Assembly (NCBI GenBank): GCA_034509425.1
Contig: JAVTVJ010001387.1
Span: 430,690-494,689, forward strand
Length of the DNA: 64,000 nucleotides
Source of the DNA: Eopsaltria australis
Taxonomy: Eukaryota > Chordata > Aves > Passeriformes > Petroicidae
Direction of reading: 5' to 3'
In this document: piece after piece, positions 1-14,090 of the stretch
How the letters are laid out: every line of letters begins with the position of its first letter
Position numbering within the stretch: position 1 is the first letter of the stretch
Notes under the pieces: generated by a model
Databases searched by the model: none
Told to the model about the DNA's origin: nothing
The model's input: only the letters and a program-made list of their open reading frames with translations
Position numbers and translations under genes: made by a program

Positions 1-3000
1 CCTCACTTATGGCCTTCCTAGAGCTGCTAGGAGATCCATTTCCACTGTGGTTTTCCAGAGGTTCTTATCTCTCTCTGGTCAGAAGAAAACCTCACAATCC
101 ATGCTTCCCTGCCCAGGACAGGACCCAGCCTAATACTGGGATATCATAACTCTTCTCCATGTTCTTTTCTACCCACTCGCCCCATGAGCCTCCAGTGAGT
201 GGGTTTAAATACTGACAGGGTTCTTGTGCATAGCCACTCTCCCCAGTATGTAATTCCCACAGACAGTACAGCTCCATCTGTGCCACATTTCCAAGCACGT
301 GGGGGAGGATCTGCAGGCTGCAGGTTTATTTCAGTGGCATAGAACTTCCATAAGCTTTTGCAGCCCTGAGTGGGCAAGAGTTGGAGGGCAGTAAAGCTGC
401 CATCCCACCTCTCTTCCCTTTGCACAAGTCAGCTTTAATATCAAAGGGCAAACTGCAAACAGGATGAAACAAGATGCCAGGCTCCCAAAAAGCAGTGGCA
501 GTGATTAATAGTGTGATCATGCCAAGACATTTATGGGTTAGCTTACTGCAGTTAAGATTTAAAAAAGAAATTTGAGAAATGTATTTGCATGATGAGAAAT
601 GCATGAAAGACTCACAGTGACAGGCTATTACTATGGTGACCAGTGCAGCATCATATTTAGGCTACAGTGATAAGAGATGTTGATGGCAGAATCCTAGCTC
701 CTGAAGCCACCAGACCTTTAGGGGAGCTCCGTACACTTTAAAAGGAGGGTGAAGGTGTTTAACAGAGATTACAAAGCAAAAACACAGACAGAAACGCTGT
801 TCTAGCCATGCAGAAGTTTGGAGCTGAGAAAAGAGGGCTCTTGGATTCCCAAGGACAGCTCTGAGACTACAGCACTACTTTTTTCAGTATCTCTAGTGCA
901 ACAGGCAGAAAACATGCAGAAACAATGGGTGCATTTGTGAAGCTGGATACCAGAGGAATACAAAGACTATTTTCAGCTTCTTATAAGGAAAACATCACAG
1001 CTTAGTTGTTTTCAGCTTGCTCATTTATGTTTTGTTGCTAAGGAAGCCAGGGCAAATAATGGGATACAAGACTCAGACCTGGGAAATAGAAAATAATCCT
1101 GAAGTCCGTATCTAGCCATAAATCACACATTATTTCTTAAAAGAGTTATCTGTAACAGGAAACACATTGTCCCTTAGCTCTGTGACAACTGTCCTCTGAA
1201 AAACCTTAATATTTTGAGCAAGCCAAACTGATAGTATTCCATCTTTGTGATAAAGTGAAAGCGTATACTTGTGTTAGACTTCAGGTCTATCCTGTTCCTT
1301 GCTAAGCTGATTTTTGTTTTGTTTTGTTTTCTAAAGTAACAGGTTCATAAACATCTTCTTCTGCTACTTTCCTCCCTGGAATAGGCCATTGCGCTTTTCT
1401 TGTACCTTCTTGCACCTGGTGCTGCTACTACAGATTCTACCTCCAAGCTTCCTAAGCCCTCTCCAACAGCCATCATCTAGCTTGACTTACAGAAGCGTCT
1501 AACCCCATTTCTTCCTGTAAGGCTTTCTTAAAGCTTTACTTGTATGAATCTCAGTTTATTTCCCTGGCTGTAACATGACACATTAAAAGTCTGCCTTTTT
1601 AAATCACTGCTAACTTCTGAAATCAGGATAAATCCAGGCATCACAGTTTGATGAAGAACAGGCAATAGAAATACACTTTGTGGCCTGCTACTAGGGCAGT
1701 TGTCACCAATACTACAGCTTCAGGGCAAAGAAGCCTCACAACAAATTATCTTCTGTTGCCTGTATTTGTCCTCCAAGGCAAGGATTTATCCAACACGCTG
1801 AGTACTACTCCTGTTAGCTCTGGAATGCTAAGAGATTTGCAGAGTATATTTCAGGAAAATGAGCTGAAACAGTGTTCAGGAAGCTGTGACATAGTATTGT
1901 AGAATATTTCTTTTCACAGCAGACCTCTGGAGGTATGTGATCTCCACTTACCCCATCACACCTGTAAGCTCCATGCTTAAAGGAGTGGCAGCTGAACCAG
2001 GGTGCCTCAGGGCTTGTTCAGCAGAGCAGGGAAGATCCACACTAGTGGAAATCGCATGGCTTCTCTGTATTTCTCTTCCTCAGCCAAGCATCCTGCTGAG
2101 GACTAAGGGGCCCCGTTGGTCTCTGGAAAGTGTTGGTGCTGTCCCTCTGTACCTCAGAGAAGAATCTGACTCTTTCCTTTCTGTTTCCCCACCACAAAGA
2201 AGTTGAAGACATCCAAAAGAGTCCTCCTCTCTCTTCTTGTCTCCAGATGACAAGAGACAAAAGTCTTTTCTCCATCCCTTTCCAGATGTACTGTGTTCCA
2301 GCACCTTCTCTATCTCTGTGGCATCTGCTGGACTTTTTCCATGGAGCCAATGGCTGCCCAGTTCCAAGGAGGCAAAACTGGGCACAAGTGTCCAGATGCA
2401 GCCAGGCTCACTGGTGCTGATGCAAGGAGAAAGATCTAAGTTTGGGATGAAGTGGCACAGAAGCAAGGTCAGGCAGCCGAGTCTCTTAGAGTCATCTGAA
2501 GCACTGGCCTTGGTGTTCTCCTGAACTTGACAGGGGAATTCTTGGGTGAGAAGCTTTTGTATTCCAGATGTTGATTTTTCCAGGAGGAGACATCAAAGTG
2601 TGAGTGACACAGAATCAGGTGTATAGAACAGTTCCTAAACACTGTACCAGCCCTGCAGGGGAACACCATTTAAAGCTGGACTAGATATGTCTCTTTCCAC
2701 TGTCTTGTACCTTAAGTCCTTGTACCTGATTTTCTTTGGCCTCATACGAGGTAAAAAAGTAATAGGTTTAAGATTTTAATCTATTTTATGCTGCAAGACC
2801 CCTTAAATAATTGTACTTACTAATTTTGGTTTTCATTTCTGGCAGATGCTGATGTGTGAGACAGTGATCCAGAGCCTAACATAATAAAATGAATACTGTC
2901 CCACTGCCTGCCTGCCCAGGGCACAGGATTTTCTTGTTCATGAGAAAACCATTGAAAGGCTTCCTAAACTTTACCTGGAATATCTACACACTCCATAGTA

Positions 3001-3649
3001 ATATTTAAACATTGATAAAAGCTTAGTTCAAATTTTTGTTAGTAACTTTCAGAAACTGCTCAGAGAGCATTGTCTTTGTACAATGCTCTAAATGCTATCC
3101 ACTTCCATTGAAACAAATTATTTTCAGGACTAAAGAATTAATCTAAAATTGTCTCTGAAACTTCTTTCCTCAAACAGAAAGAATTGATTTTAGACACAAA
3201 AATCTATATAAATAATTTTAGGTTCTTTAAGTAAACTATGGAATTTGGAGCTGGACTTCAAAAATTATCAGTTATTATTGCATTCTAAGTAGCTTGACTA
3301 ATATCTAAATTTGAGAAACTAAAATCAATCACCTTAGCAGAGTAAATCCCATGGTTCAAACTCAGCTCTTCTGTAATCATTTTAGACAAAAAATACTTAC
3401 AAACAATACTAGGAGAGGAAAAAACAAGACCAACTCTTTCCTTGAAGTGGCAAGGGTTTATTGTTGCAAACCCACAGCGTCAGTTCTCCTATGATGGGGA
3501 AGTGAGAAACCACATATAATTACTGTCTGCAGTCTTGGAGCCACTAGTTGCCTTTAATTGCAGAGAGTCTGCAGACTCTGTCTAATATAAACTCTCTCTG
3601 CAATTAAATCCAGCTCACTCACATCCCACCTGGGCAACTGACCCTCATT
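1..3649. other. Intergenic, no gene recognised
   Basis: Both strands have only short open frames without splice-site support, recognisable domains or conserved motifs. Composition is AT-leaning and ordinary for avian intergenic or intronic DNA. A short GTTTT run sits near 1315-1330. I see no repeat family that I can name with confidence here. Confidence 0.5.
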
Positions 3650-3735
3650 TACCCTGCTGGAGCAGGGGGGTTGGATTGGACTTCCAGAGACCCCTGCGAC
3701 CCTCAGCTGTTTTGTGGCCCTGTGATGCTGTGATC
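3650..3735 (+). mobile_element. CR1 LINE 3'-end fragment
   Basis: The stretch has the typical CR1 tail order: a 'gctggagcagggggttggat' type segment, then a 'ccagagacccctgcgaccct' segment, then a tail resembling the short TG/AT-rich repeats that end CR1. In CR1 the 3' end reads this way on the sense strand, so the fragment lies on the + strand. Everything upstream appears truncated, as is usual for this family. The identification rests on recalled avian CR1 consensus, and boundaries are approximate. Confidence 0.5.
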
Positions 3736-6700
3736 CCCAGCACAGCAATGCGGAGATGCTGTCAGCAGCCCCCCTAAGACAGTAGAGCAGTGCCCCAGTC
3801 AAACCCCAGGTCTGAAGGTCTCAGATCCTTACTCCTGCTCTATGCAAGACCCCTACCAGCTGCAGTGACTTGGTGAGGGCAAGATGAAGCATTTCCTGAC
3901 AGTCTGGAGTCACCTGGTAGGAGCTCACACTCAGAAGAAAGGTGAAGGGGGGGTTGATAGTGGTGAGGTGCTCACCTCAGCATGGAGTGCCGAGCTGCAG
4001 AGCTGAGCTGCCCCACCAGAGCTGAAGCCCCATCCATTCCCTGGCCTGACCTGAGGCATCAAGGTGATCCCAAAGCTTAGAAGCCCAGAAAACACAGACT
4101 CCCAGCTGAGATGGGATAAAGGTTTCTTTCAGGTGGCATGGGCTGCTTCTCCAGAGGCCGGTGGGGATGCTGAGGGTAGCTTTACATTGTTATGGAAGAA
4201 AAGAAACTGCTTGGTGATGATGGGACAGTTCTTGAGGAATTCCTTGTTTGCTGTCCCTGTCTGTGGGAGGAAGCCTTTGCAGAGACTGAGCCACCATCTG
4301 GCCTCAATGAAATAGCTTTGATCAGTACCTGGGACATATTGGTGAGACAGAAAAAATAGAAGTCCTCAGGCTCACAGGCAGCCTGATTCAAGGGTCAGAG
4401 CTGCACTGTGCTGGCAGGGTCATGGACAGGAGACACAGGTGCAGCTAGAGTGATAAACATGAGAAACCCTCACAAACACCATAGGCTTTAGGAGCCCTGG
4501 CTTCTGGAGTCCTGACTTGCCTTTGTAATAACATTTCCATGCTCCAAACATCCTCCCATACCCACCCACAGCAAACTACCAGCAGGAAAAACAGGCTGCA
4601 CATCAGAGGTAGAACATTTGTTGGGACAGGAGGAGCTGACGTGAGTTATTTTCCATACCCCTTAAGACATTGTTAATCTGAACAAATACATTTCTGCCCT
4701 GAAATTACTTTAAAGAGCAATTTTACAGCTTATATGCAGAAATTACCTGGGCATGGCTGATCTAATTTACTATGTTCTTTAATGTTCTTGCAACAAAAAC
4801 AATCTTGTCATTCTGTTCTGTGCAATGAATCCTGTTCAAAAGGATGTTAAAAAATAGCCTAACAAGTCATTCTTGCTGGATATAAACTAAACAAACATAA
4901 TTCAACTACTGACTCGTAAAATAGAAGCAAGGGACAAAATTCCTGAACATGGAATCAATTAGGGATGTGGGTATGGCAACAAGGCATTGCCAAATTTTAT
5001 GCTAAGCATGAGTCTGAGTAAGAATACCCATAAGGAAAAACACACTGGACAATGCAGATATTGCTGCAAATCGGCTTTGGGGTTTCCTTACCCTGTTACA
5101 GTCCAGATATCTCTTCAATGAGAATTAGTTCTCATGGTATGTATGACTGCATGTAAATGTAAAATTTTTACCAGAAAGACCTCTTGAAAATGCATAAGTA
5201 AAATTACAGACTTCTGGAAATTATGTGGATATCAAATGAGAGATCCTAAAAGCTTGATGACCAGGAGACAATGATAAAGTTCACTTTTTTTTTTTTATCT
5301 TAAATTAGTGATTTACCATCTGAGTAGCATTGGGGGAAATGGAAAGCATAGGGATTATCTTTTCTTCATTACTGAATGTTTAAGTCAGGCAGATGTGGGG
5401 CTAACAACTAGACATGTTCATGTTTTGCTATTATGGCATTATCTGAAAAAGGAAATTATAAACCACATCGCCATAGCAAATGTGATATGGCCCAAAAGTT
5501 GTTCTTTTCCCAGTTTGTTCAGGACAGAGCAGAGTTTTATAATAGGCATTTTCCCACTTAGTCCAGTAAACTATCTTGTTAGAAGTCTTTTCTGGGAGGA
5601 TTTGGTGGAGAAAGGTAGTTTGCTGTACAAAAGGATTCATTACTATGACATGTGCTTTTGCTCCTGGTTTTAAATGCCAGCCAGGCTTTCTGCACGCTCT
5701 GCAGAGGGGATGCAGCAGCAGATTTGGAAAGCTTTTCTTCATTTTCTCAAGCAGTAACCCTGCAGCAGCCTAGAGACCTTAGTTCATTTCCATCTGCCTG
5801 TGCAGACTTCTAAGAGACAGATCTGAAATAATTTTTTTATTCCAGCAGAAATCTCACTGAGATTTGACTTTCATTGTGGCCTTCACACATTCTCAAGAGA
5901 CATTATATCTGTGTAGACGGATAGAAGGAAAGCAATCCTGCAAAGAGGGAGGCAACTTCATGTCAGAGCCCTCTACGGCTGAATTACAAGCAACACGCCT
6001 GTGTCAGATGTTTTCATCTTAAAACTCGGGCACCAATTATTACACCAAATACTTTTTCCAGATATTTGACATCAGCAACATATAATAAACATGCTAAAAT
6101 ATACTTCTTTCTGCACTTGGACTATGGAAAACTCCTACAATTTAATGCAAAATAGTTTTAGCTTAACAGTTGCCCTTCAACGTGTGCGATGTGGGTTTCA
6201 TCATGTCATTAATGAGATTAGTTAAATCGCATTTCTGATGTGCCTTTGAGCTACAGGTCAAAGGGGAATTGACTGCGAGTACGTGACTGGCTCTTATTCC
6301 ACAGCCCCTCAACCATGTTTCCAAGGCAGGCCATTCGTGTATTTGACCCTGTGATCCAGAACCATCAGGAGAAGGCCTTCGAAGAAAGAAAGGCAAAGCA
6401 TTGCCAACATCATAGAGCATGAGAAGCTTTGGTTTGAGTGGTGTTTGTTGTTAGTTCCACACACACATTCTCAGCAAGAGGATATCCATACTGTTATGAT
6501 TTATCTTCTTTCCCCTACCAATAATCTTCATTATAATAGGTGTCTCCATTCACAGTTTCTTCACTACTGGCTTGCAGATAGTTACCCTAGTTTAAACACT
6601 GAACATTATCTAGCATAGTTACTGTTCAGTGATATAGTTCTACTTAGTCTTTTATTTCCTTAATTAGTTAATATGCTGTCACTTGAAATGGTGCTACTTT

Positions 6701-8097
6701 ACCCAGTTAGAACCAGATTAAAGAACAGAACATGAACTATTAATACAGGACCTAAATACATGCTTGAAAAGCTCCCTGAGATCTTCAGTGATTGTTTTAT
6801 TACGAAGTCTTTTATCACAGTGAACCAAGATGTCGGACCTAAATAAAGGAAACTTATTTATTCTTTTTACAATAGAATTAGCATAATAGGTCAACCTTTG
6901 AGGCTGCCAACACTGCTATAAGATAGTCAGAGGCCGGAAAAGAAAATTAGGTAAGTGTGAATATATGAATGGCTTAAAGAATGATATCAGTAAGTCTTAT
7001 GCAAAATACTTCTTCTTAGGAAAATGTGGGAGAAAGGTTGCATAGCTAAATTGCTGAGAGATGGCTTTTTGCTTTCTCAAAGGTATTTGAAATACTTATT
7101 CCAATATAGAAGGAAGCCTTATCTTTTAAATAAAATGCAGACTGCTAAAGATACAGATGGGTCAGAGAAGAAAGCCTGACCTAAATGTTTGTAAAAAAGC
7201 TATCAGAAGCTACAGACTTATCCCCAGCCCAATGGGAATTTAGGAATATAAATAAATTGCACCAGTGTAAGAAGTGATGAGTGTATAGTAGCTGACTGCA
7301 GGGAAAGCTTATGAGCATACTGTGGTGAAGCACAAGAGCCAGGCAGTCTTTAAGCCTCTTGTGGTTTACAGCCCACTGCAGACACCTTCTCTGCCCAAGA
7401 AGTCATGTAAGAGTAATTTTAAGACACAGGTTTCTTCACTCAACTTTTTTGTTAGTCCTCTTTCTAGATTTCAGTGCAAAATCAAAAGCTTACCTCAAAA
7501 AATAAAATGTCCTTGTACCTTGTTGACTGTTCAGTAACTAGGCACGCTAAACAGCTGAGCTCATGCTGACTGTACTTGGAGACAAAGCAGAAGAGAGCGG
7601 CTTGATTTATCGTTAGCAGGAAGCTGCTTCTTCCACTGTGGGAATGTGGTGTCTGAGAAGGCAACAGTAGCTCCTGCTGCAATTCACAGTACTTCTGACA
7701 TGAGAAAGGTAAGGCCATGTTTTTTCACATCAGTGTTATTTTCCGAGTGCATAGATGAAAAGTAAGCAATCTCACCTTTATGGAATGAGTGCGCACATTT
7801 CCGTTCTTACATTAAAAATATAAGATCTTACCTTCCAGTCTACAAGAAAGCTCATCTAAAAATGCAGTTGATGATGTGTTCAATGTGGAACTGAACAGCT
7901 GGATTTCAGAGCATTAAAATAGTAAAATAAATTATTTTTGTGTAGGTTTTTTTTTCTCTCTTTACATTAGTGATGAGTCAGCATAATATACTGCAGCACC
8001 AGCCTGAATGGCTGACTGCATTGGCTTTGCTATCACAGTTGACCTTTGTTTTACAAGCAACCAGTTCTACACAGGTTGCCTTCACTGGCCTCTGTAG

Positions 8098-8118
8098 TAT
8101 TTTAGTACTACTAAAATA
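8098..8118. repeat. Short perfect hairpin (9-bp arms, 3-bp loop)
   Basis: TATTTTAGT at 8098-8106 is the exact reverse complement of ACTAAAATA at 8110-8118, separated by ACT. A related 'tagtattttactactgtagt' motif follows directly. It is AT-rich, so chance is a reasonable explanation, and no function is implied. Confidence 0.6.
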
Positions 8119-10731
8119 TAGTATTTTACTACTGTAGTAATTTATCCCATGCTGTTTGTATGAACAACTCCTCTGGGTAACACATCACAGTGTTTCTATG
8201 TGCAAAGGCCGCAATGACAGTCAAATATCAATCTCATTATTTCTGCTGGCATAAAAAACTGTTCGGGTCTGTCACACAGAAGCTTTACCATCCATGCAAT
8301 CTGTGAGTTTTTCAAAGTCAAATGATAATTCCAGTTTCCTAGTCTCAAGCCAGAGGATGTAAACCCCCCATCACTTACACAGAGGTTAATTATTCCCTAG
8401 AAGTATTTAAAATTGCCTGTAACAATTTTGATATTAAAAATTTGTGCTGCTGAGAACATTTAAATGGTGTAATTGCATTTTTAGCTATATTAGCACGTGT
8501 GACAGCACAGGATAGAAAACAAATTAGCCTCTGGTGGATAAAATTCTAACAGGAGCTGAGCTTTAAAGCATTTCAGTGATTCTGCAGGGCCATAAAGAGA
8601 ATTCAAAATCATAACAATAGGGATCTGTGTTAAATAATTCTGTCTTCAGATCTGTTAGTTATGCATGGAAATAAGAACTGGATATTTGCTCAAGGTGGGA
8701 AGCAACTGTGAAATTCAGCACGAGAATACAGAAGAGGTTCTTCGTGAAATACTATCCTAGTCTAACAAATTTGAAGACAGATCTAAACTATACCTTATGT
8801 ATTTTCCTAACAACTCTGTGATACTGTGAATCAAGAATCATTAAAGCTGAAAAAAGCAGCAAGAATATAGGCAAGTTTTTTAACCAGCTGGTTTTTACTT
8901 TCTGGTCTGGTATAATAAAAATCTAAACAAATTGGTATTTCTGCAGAAACCATGTATTTTTCATGTATTTCTGCCCAGTATCCACTCTGCCACATGAATA
9001 TTTTCTTTTATTTTCTTCTCCCTCTAAGACCAAGAATGTCTCCCATGACCCTGAGCTCTTTTTGGCTGAGTGGACAGCAGGCCAAGGGGCAGTGTGTGCC
9101 TTGGCTGGCTGGGAGTGGGAGACAGGATGCCAACTGCCCATTTGAGCTTTTGGGGAGCTCACCAGAAGACAGAATACCTGACCCTTCTTTGCCTTCCCTT
9201 ACACACAGTACTGTGTCTTCCTTCTCGTCTTCCTACAGACCAATTTTTATGAAATTAATATGACATCAAAGCCATTGGGATTTCCACCCTTCTATCCAGC
9301 ATGACTGAAGCAGGTCAACACATACAAAAAGTTACTTATACAGATCACAGATCTTTCCCTTGGCAAAGGGATGGGTCTTCCTGTGCAGCACTAAGAGAAT
9401 TGTCCTTTCACAAACACTTGCTAGCTCTCATTTTCAGTGACACTGACTACATGCATGACAAACAATCACTTTGTCATTTCTCATCCTTCTGGGCTGGTTT
9501 ACGGCCCAGTTGGTTTGTTTAATGTTTACTGGTCAGCAGCTATTTCAGAAACAAAAGAAGGACTGAGATTACGCCCGAAACTGGTTAATTCTGGACTTCT
9601 GTGAAGTTTTGACATGCCACTTTCTGTCACCACTGTGTAATAAAAATATTGAATTGCTCTTTTCCAATTACACAAACTGACAGCAGAAGACCAGGAGCAA
9701 AGCAAGCATGCATGCCTCCATGTGTTGTGGGTGTGTGAACATACTGTGTGTCCTCCTGCAGAGAGATTAAGAAGTCCCCTGCTGGGGATTTCTGGCATGC
9801 AGAGATACAGGCAAAACAGGAGAGGAGGGAAATAATCCTGTAGACCTTTGCACTTTGTTGACTAAAATCCTCTGCCAGCCTATATACGCCTCACCCAGCC
9901 TGTATAATTGTAGCTGTTCTCTACATCTGCAGATTTGTATAAAGCAGAAGGAATATATTAGTACTTTTGACTACTGAAAGGCAAAACTAAAGGTTTTTGA
10001 GCACTCTGTAGTTATTAATAAACAAAAATGACAACATCTCTCTGGTGTTTTGTATTAGGTTTAGGAAGGGAATTTCATTCCAAAGAAATGTCCAGCTGAA
10101 GGAGCATGTAACAGAATGTGCATCCAATGACATGGTAAATTGCACTGAAGAGAAACTGAAATTACCACAAAACAGGTCTTCCAAACAGTAGAAATTGAAC
10201 TAAGATATCCAGTATGCAGGAAAGGCATAGATAAATCATCCACCTTTTTTTGTTGTCTTGCAGAGAGAAGGAAAAGGAAGGACGAAGAGAAGAAAGAGAG
10301 GCGACAGAAAGGCAGAACAGGGAGCTGCTGTCCACAGGTGTCACTGCTTTCTGGGAAGATGAACAATAATATTTTGAGGTATTTAATAATGATAATGGTA
10401 TGGCCTTTCCACAGTATCCTTAAAGCAGATTTAACTGAGTCTCTTCTGTGCTCCACCTGGATAACAACAACCATCTCTTCTCATGTTCATCTTTGTTGCA
10501 GTGCACCTGGAATTGTAGCTGGTGCTTTCAGGGAGCATCAGGCATCTAATCGTGTTGACAATATGTGGATCCTTACTTCACTCATTAGCTCCCATTTAAC
10601 ACATTTCTTTGTGCAGAGAACAAAGGACAAATCTGGGAATGTTTCTGAGGAAAAGCCTGTCTTTTCTTGCCCACACCTGGGGGACAAAGCCCAGCCACTT
10701 CCGACACAGTGAGCCACCTTTGTGCTGACAA

Positions 10732-10757
10732 AGAAATAAAAAAAATAAAAAAAAAAA
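10732..10757 (+). repeat. A-rich low-complexity tract
   Basis: Two AATAAA-like words are embedded in nearly pure A sequence. This could be a simple A-rich tract or the decayed tail of a retroposed sequence. The flanking sequence upstream is not recognisable as a known transcript, so the simpler reading is preferred. Confidence 0.4.
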
Positions 10758-12540
10758 GAAGAGACAATGCTGCCTTGGGAAAACCAATCACTAAAATTTC
10801 CTTTTACTTCAAAATGTAAATTGGACCTATTTTGTTTGGATTTTGCATTCACTTATTTTAAATGGAGCATGAAATATGGTCAGATATAATGATTGTGAAG
10901 TAGTTTCAGCTATGCATGTTTGCAAAGGCATTAAAATTATTATGTCTTCCTACACAGAAAATAAAATAAAATAGTAAACTAAAATATTATTTCCATTTAT
11001 GTCCTTGAAAAATTAATTCTACAATGCACTAATGAAGCTGTCAGTTCACAAAGGACATATTTTTAGACAAACTATAATTCTACTTGCTTGTCTTATATAA
11101 GTGGGGAAAACTGGTATAACTACAAATGGAAACAAAATAGCTCAAGGATGACTAAATACAAAATAAGAAAATACTCTGAAATATTAGAAATTTTTACGTC
11201 TTTCATTGAGTAATCTTAGGCTTCAGAAAAGACAGGCAGCACAAATACAACAGTGAGGAATGTGTTTTACTTCACATGCATAGGGTCCACTTTCTAAGGC
11301 ATGTGTAATTTATTTTGGCTAAAAAAGGCCTGTTGTAAGGCTGGATCTCTGCATTTGCAGGAACAGTTATAACTACAAAGACAAATCTGTACTCGTCCTT
11401 GGGAGAGGGAACATCCCCCCAATATGGAGCAAGACAAAGTATAGACAAGTCTTTAAACTTACCCTGCAGAAAATTATTCTGAGGTGAGACTGCATAATGG
11501 ACTAGTCTTTCACTGGCGTTTAGAGCAGCAGAGGTGACTTAGCTTCCCATGCTTTTGGCAGCTGCTCGCAGTTCCCTTACGGCTGGTTTTCCAGGCTCAC
11601 AACTGCCAGAGATGGGAACAAGAGGAATCATTCACAGGACCTGCCTCACTGTGAAGAGATTCAGCCACCGGACAGCTGGTTTTCTACCCAGAGTGTTGGA
11701 CATGCGTTTCGCTGTCTCCTGTGATATTTTTTGTGATTTGACTGGCCTGTTTTGCTCTGTTTGTCGAAGCAAGCAGCTAATCTGTGTCTAGAGGAAAGTG
11801 TCTGGTTCAGCAGTCTGCAAACATGCCAGTGCAGTGACTTCTGCATTCCTGTTTCCTCTCCATACCTGCCAGTAATGCGGAACTTGCATACGCAATACTC
11901 TCTCACAGTCTGGGAGATACTTTGCTGCTGGCTTGCTCTGTGCACTCAACAACTGCTCTCCCTTTTAAAATCTTTTGTGGTTGCTGTTGTTTTTAGTTTA
12001 GGATCTGCTCCGTGAAGGGTCTTAGACTAGTATCATGGCAGTCTTTGACATAAAGATTTAACTAGTTTCTTCCAATTCACCTTTCAGTGTGCACTGTGGA
12101 AACAAACCGTATCCTTGCTGGCCTCCAGGTTTGCAGAATGAGTCTTCAGAGCCCACTCTGCTACAAACCAAACAAATATACACTGTAATTAGCATTAAAG
12201 CATCCAGATTAAACAAATCCCAGGATTCCCTGGGGAACCGCCTTGTGCTTCTGAGACCTAGCAAGAAAACAGCAATGGACAGTGGATCCATTTATGTGAC
12301 AACAGCACTTTCCACTATATTTTTGTGTAGTGAAAATTAATTAAGACTTGCTAATTTAAACATTAAAACATTAGGAAATGCCAGAATAAAAATTGCTTGA
12401 GCAATCCTAACTCCACCTCCACCTCCATACACCCATTCTGTACATAATGAGCCTGCATGGTCTTTAATTACACTTTCAGGTACCATGTGGGCTCCTTAGA
12501 CAGTACATGCACAAAACTAGTAAGTTTGCCTATTTCCTTC

Positions 12541-12633
12541 TCCTTCCTTCCTTCCTTCCTTCCTTCCTTCCTTCCTTCCTTCCTTCCTTCCTTCCTTCCT
12601 TCCTTCCTTCCTTCCTTCCTTCCTTCCTTCCTT
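12541..12633 (+). repeat. (TCCT)n microsatellite, about 23 units
   Basis: An uninterrupted tetranucleotide run of about 93 bp, with an imperfect start (TTCCTTC) just upstream. It creates an artificial open frame of repeating Leu-Pro-Ser-Phe. Uninterrupted runs of this length are normally length-polymorphic. Confidence 0.97.
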
Positions 12634-13039
12634 TCCAACTTTTAATGATACCTGAGTGACAGCATTCCTAACAGCAGGAAAGCCCCTACATTTTCATGAA
12701 AACCTGTGGTTACAGAGAGACAAGAACCAGCACTACAGCACCGGAACCTGCAGTGTCAGCAGCAAGCAGATGATCCATGCAGGAGGATATTACTAATGCC
12801 CCAACCATGATGAAAGGGTTGCAACTTACTCAGTGCTAGTCAACTCCTAAGGTGCACCCCTAAGGTGTCTGACTCCTTAGTTCTGCAGCTCAGGACATCT
12901 TGTTCGCTACCTCTTTCACTGTGCAGCAGGTGAAGGAGCTGCTTTTTACTCTATCACTCTTTCCAGCAGTGATGAGGTCTGTGAAGCTTCAACCAAGTGT
13001 AAGAACAGACCATCTCAGTTTTCAGGGAAAAAAGAGACA

Positions 13040-14090
13040 AATAAGCAGACCAGCTTGGGTAAGTAGGGAATTATGGCAGAACTCCAGTGCAAAAGAAGAA
13101 TATACAGAAGATGGAAGCAGGGATGGGCTACACAGGAGGAATTTAAAAACATTGCCTGGGCATGTTGGGATGGTGTCAGGAAAGCAAAAGCACAGCTAGA
13201 ATTTTAACTTGCATGTCAATTGTAACAAAAAGAACTTCAGCTGCTAAATGGTAAGTAGTTGGACAAGGAAAATGGCATCTGGTCACTGAGTGATTTACTG
13301 AAAGGGGACACAGTCAAACCTGAGGAATTCAATGCCTTCTTTACAAAGCAAGGTCTCCCACGGCTTCAGGCCTGGGATTGACAGTGGGGAGAGATCACTG
13401 TGGGTGGGTGGGTGAATCAGGAGTTGCTGGAGAAAATTTGGCTCACACAAGTCCATGGAAATAAAAGGGCTGTGTCCAAGGACGCTAAGAGAGCTCTCTG
13501 ATGCCAGTGCAAAATCACTTTCTATCATCTCTGAGGAGCCATGGGTGTCCCCCTCAACTGTAGAAATATTGCACTTATACTTAAAATAAACTCAAAGAAC
13601 AGCCAAAGCAACTGCAGACTGTCCAGTCACGCCTCAGTCCTGAGGAAAAAAACATTAAACAAGTTCTCTTGCATGGTATTTCTGAACCCATGAAGGAGAA
13701 GTAGGCGATTGTGAATAATCAGCACAGGTTCACCAAGGATAAATCATAACTGTGAATGTGCCTCATTACCCTCTTTTGATAAAAGAATGAGATTTGTGGA
13801 TGGGTGAGAGAAATGGGTGTCATTTACCATGAATTTAGCAACATTTTCAGCTCTGTCTCTTGTATTTAAGCTAGGACATCATGGTCTGGATGGGTAGCCA
13901 ACTGATCCATCTTTTTGAAAGAGGTCAGAGGTTTGTGCTTAATGAGTTGTACTCTATCTGAGGGCTGTGTTGTGGCATCTATCTAGGACTGATCCAGCAG
14001 CAGACTCAACTGCCCAAAGAGGCTGTACAGTCTCCACTGTTGAGGGTATTCAAGACCAGACTGAGTCCTAAGCAAACTGGTCTGACTTCA
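13040..14090 (+). mobile_element. Degraded CR1 LINE body (ORF2 region to 3' part)
   Basis: The order of recognisable pieces follows a sense-strand CR1: a segment after the endonuclease domain (about 13045-13200), a stretch ending in 'gaattcaatgccttcttta' (13325-13343), the reverse-transcriptase region ('gcacaggttcaccaaggata' at 13721-13740), and a 3' piece near 14020-14090. Many frameshifts and stops are present and several pieces are missing, so it is an old, non-functional copy. Its only open frames are short fragments. Outer boundaries are approximate. Confidence 0.6.

Larger units (their letters stand above)
3736..12540. other. Intergenic, no gene recognised
   Basis: This 8.8-kb stretch has no CpG island, no convincing splice-bounded coding exon and no named repeat apart from low-complexity tracts: poly-T near 5286-5297 and an A-rich tract at 10732-10757. 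The longest open frames (5308-5673 on +, 10061-10474 on -, 10338-10712 on +) show no recognisable domain and look like chance frames. Confidence 0.5.

Noticed and set aside
10338..10760. Possible processed pseudogene ending in an A-rich tract
   Set aside because: The 124-codon frame upstream is not recognisable, no target-site duplication is visible, and processed pseudogenes are rare in birds.
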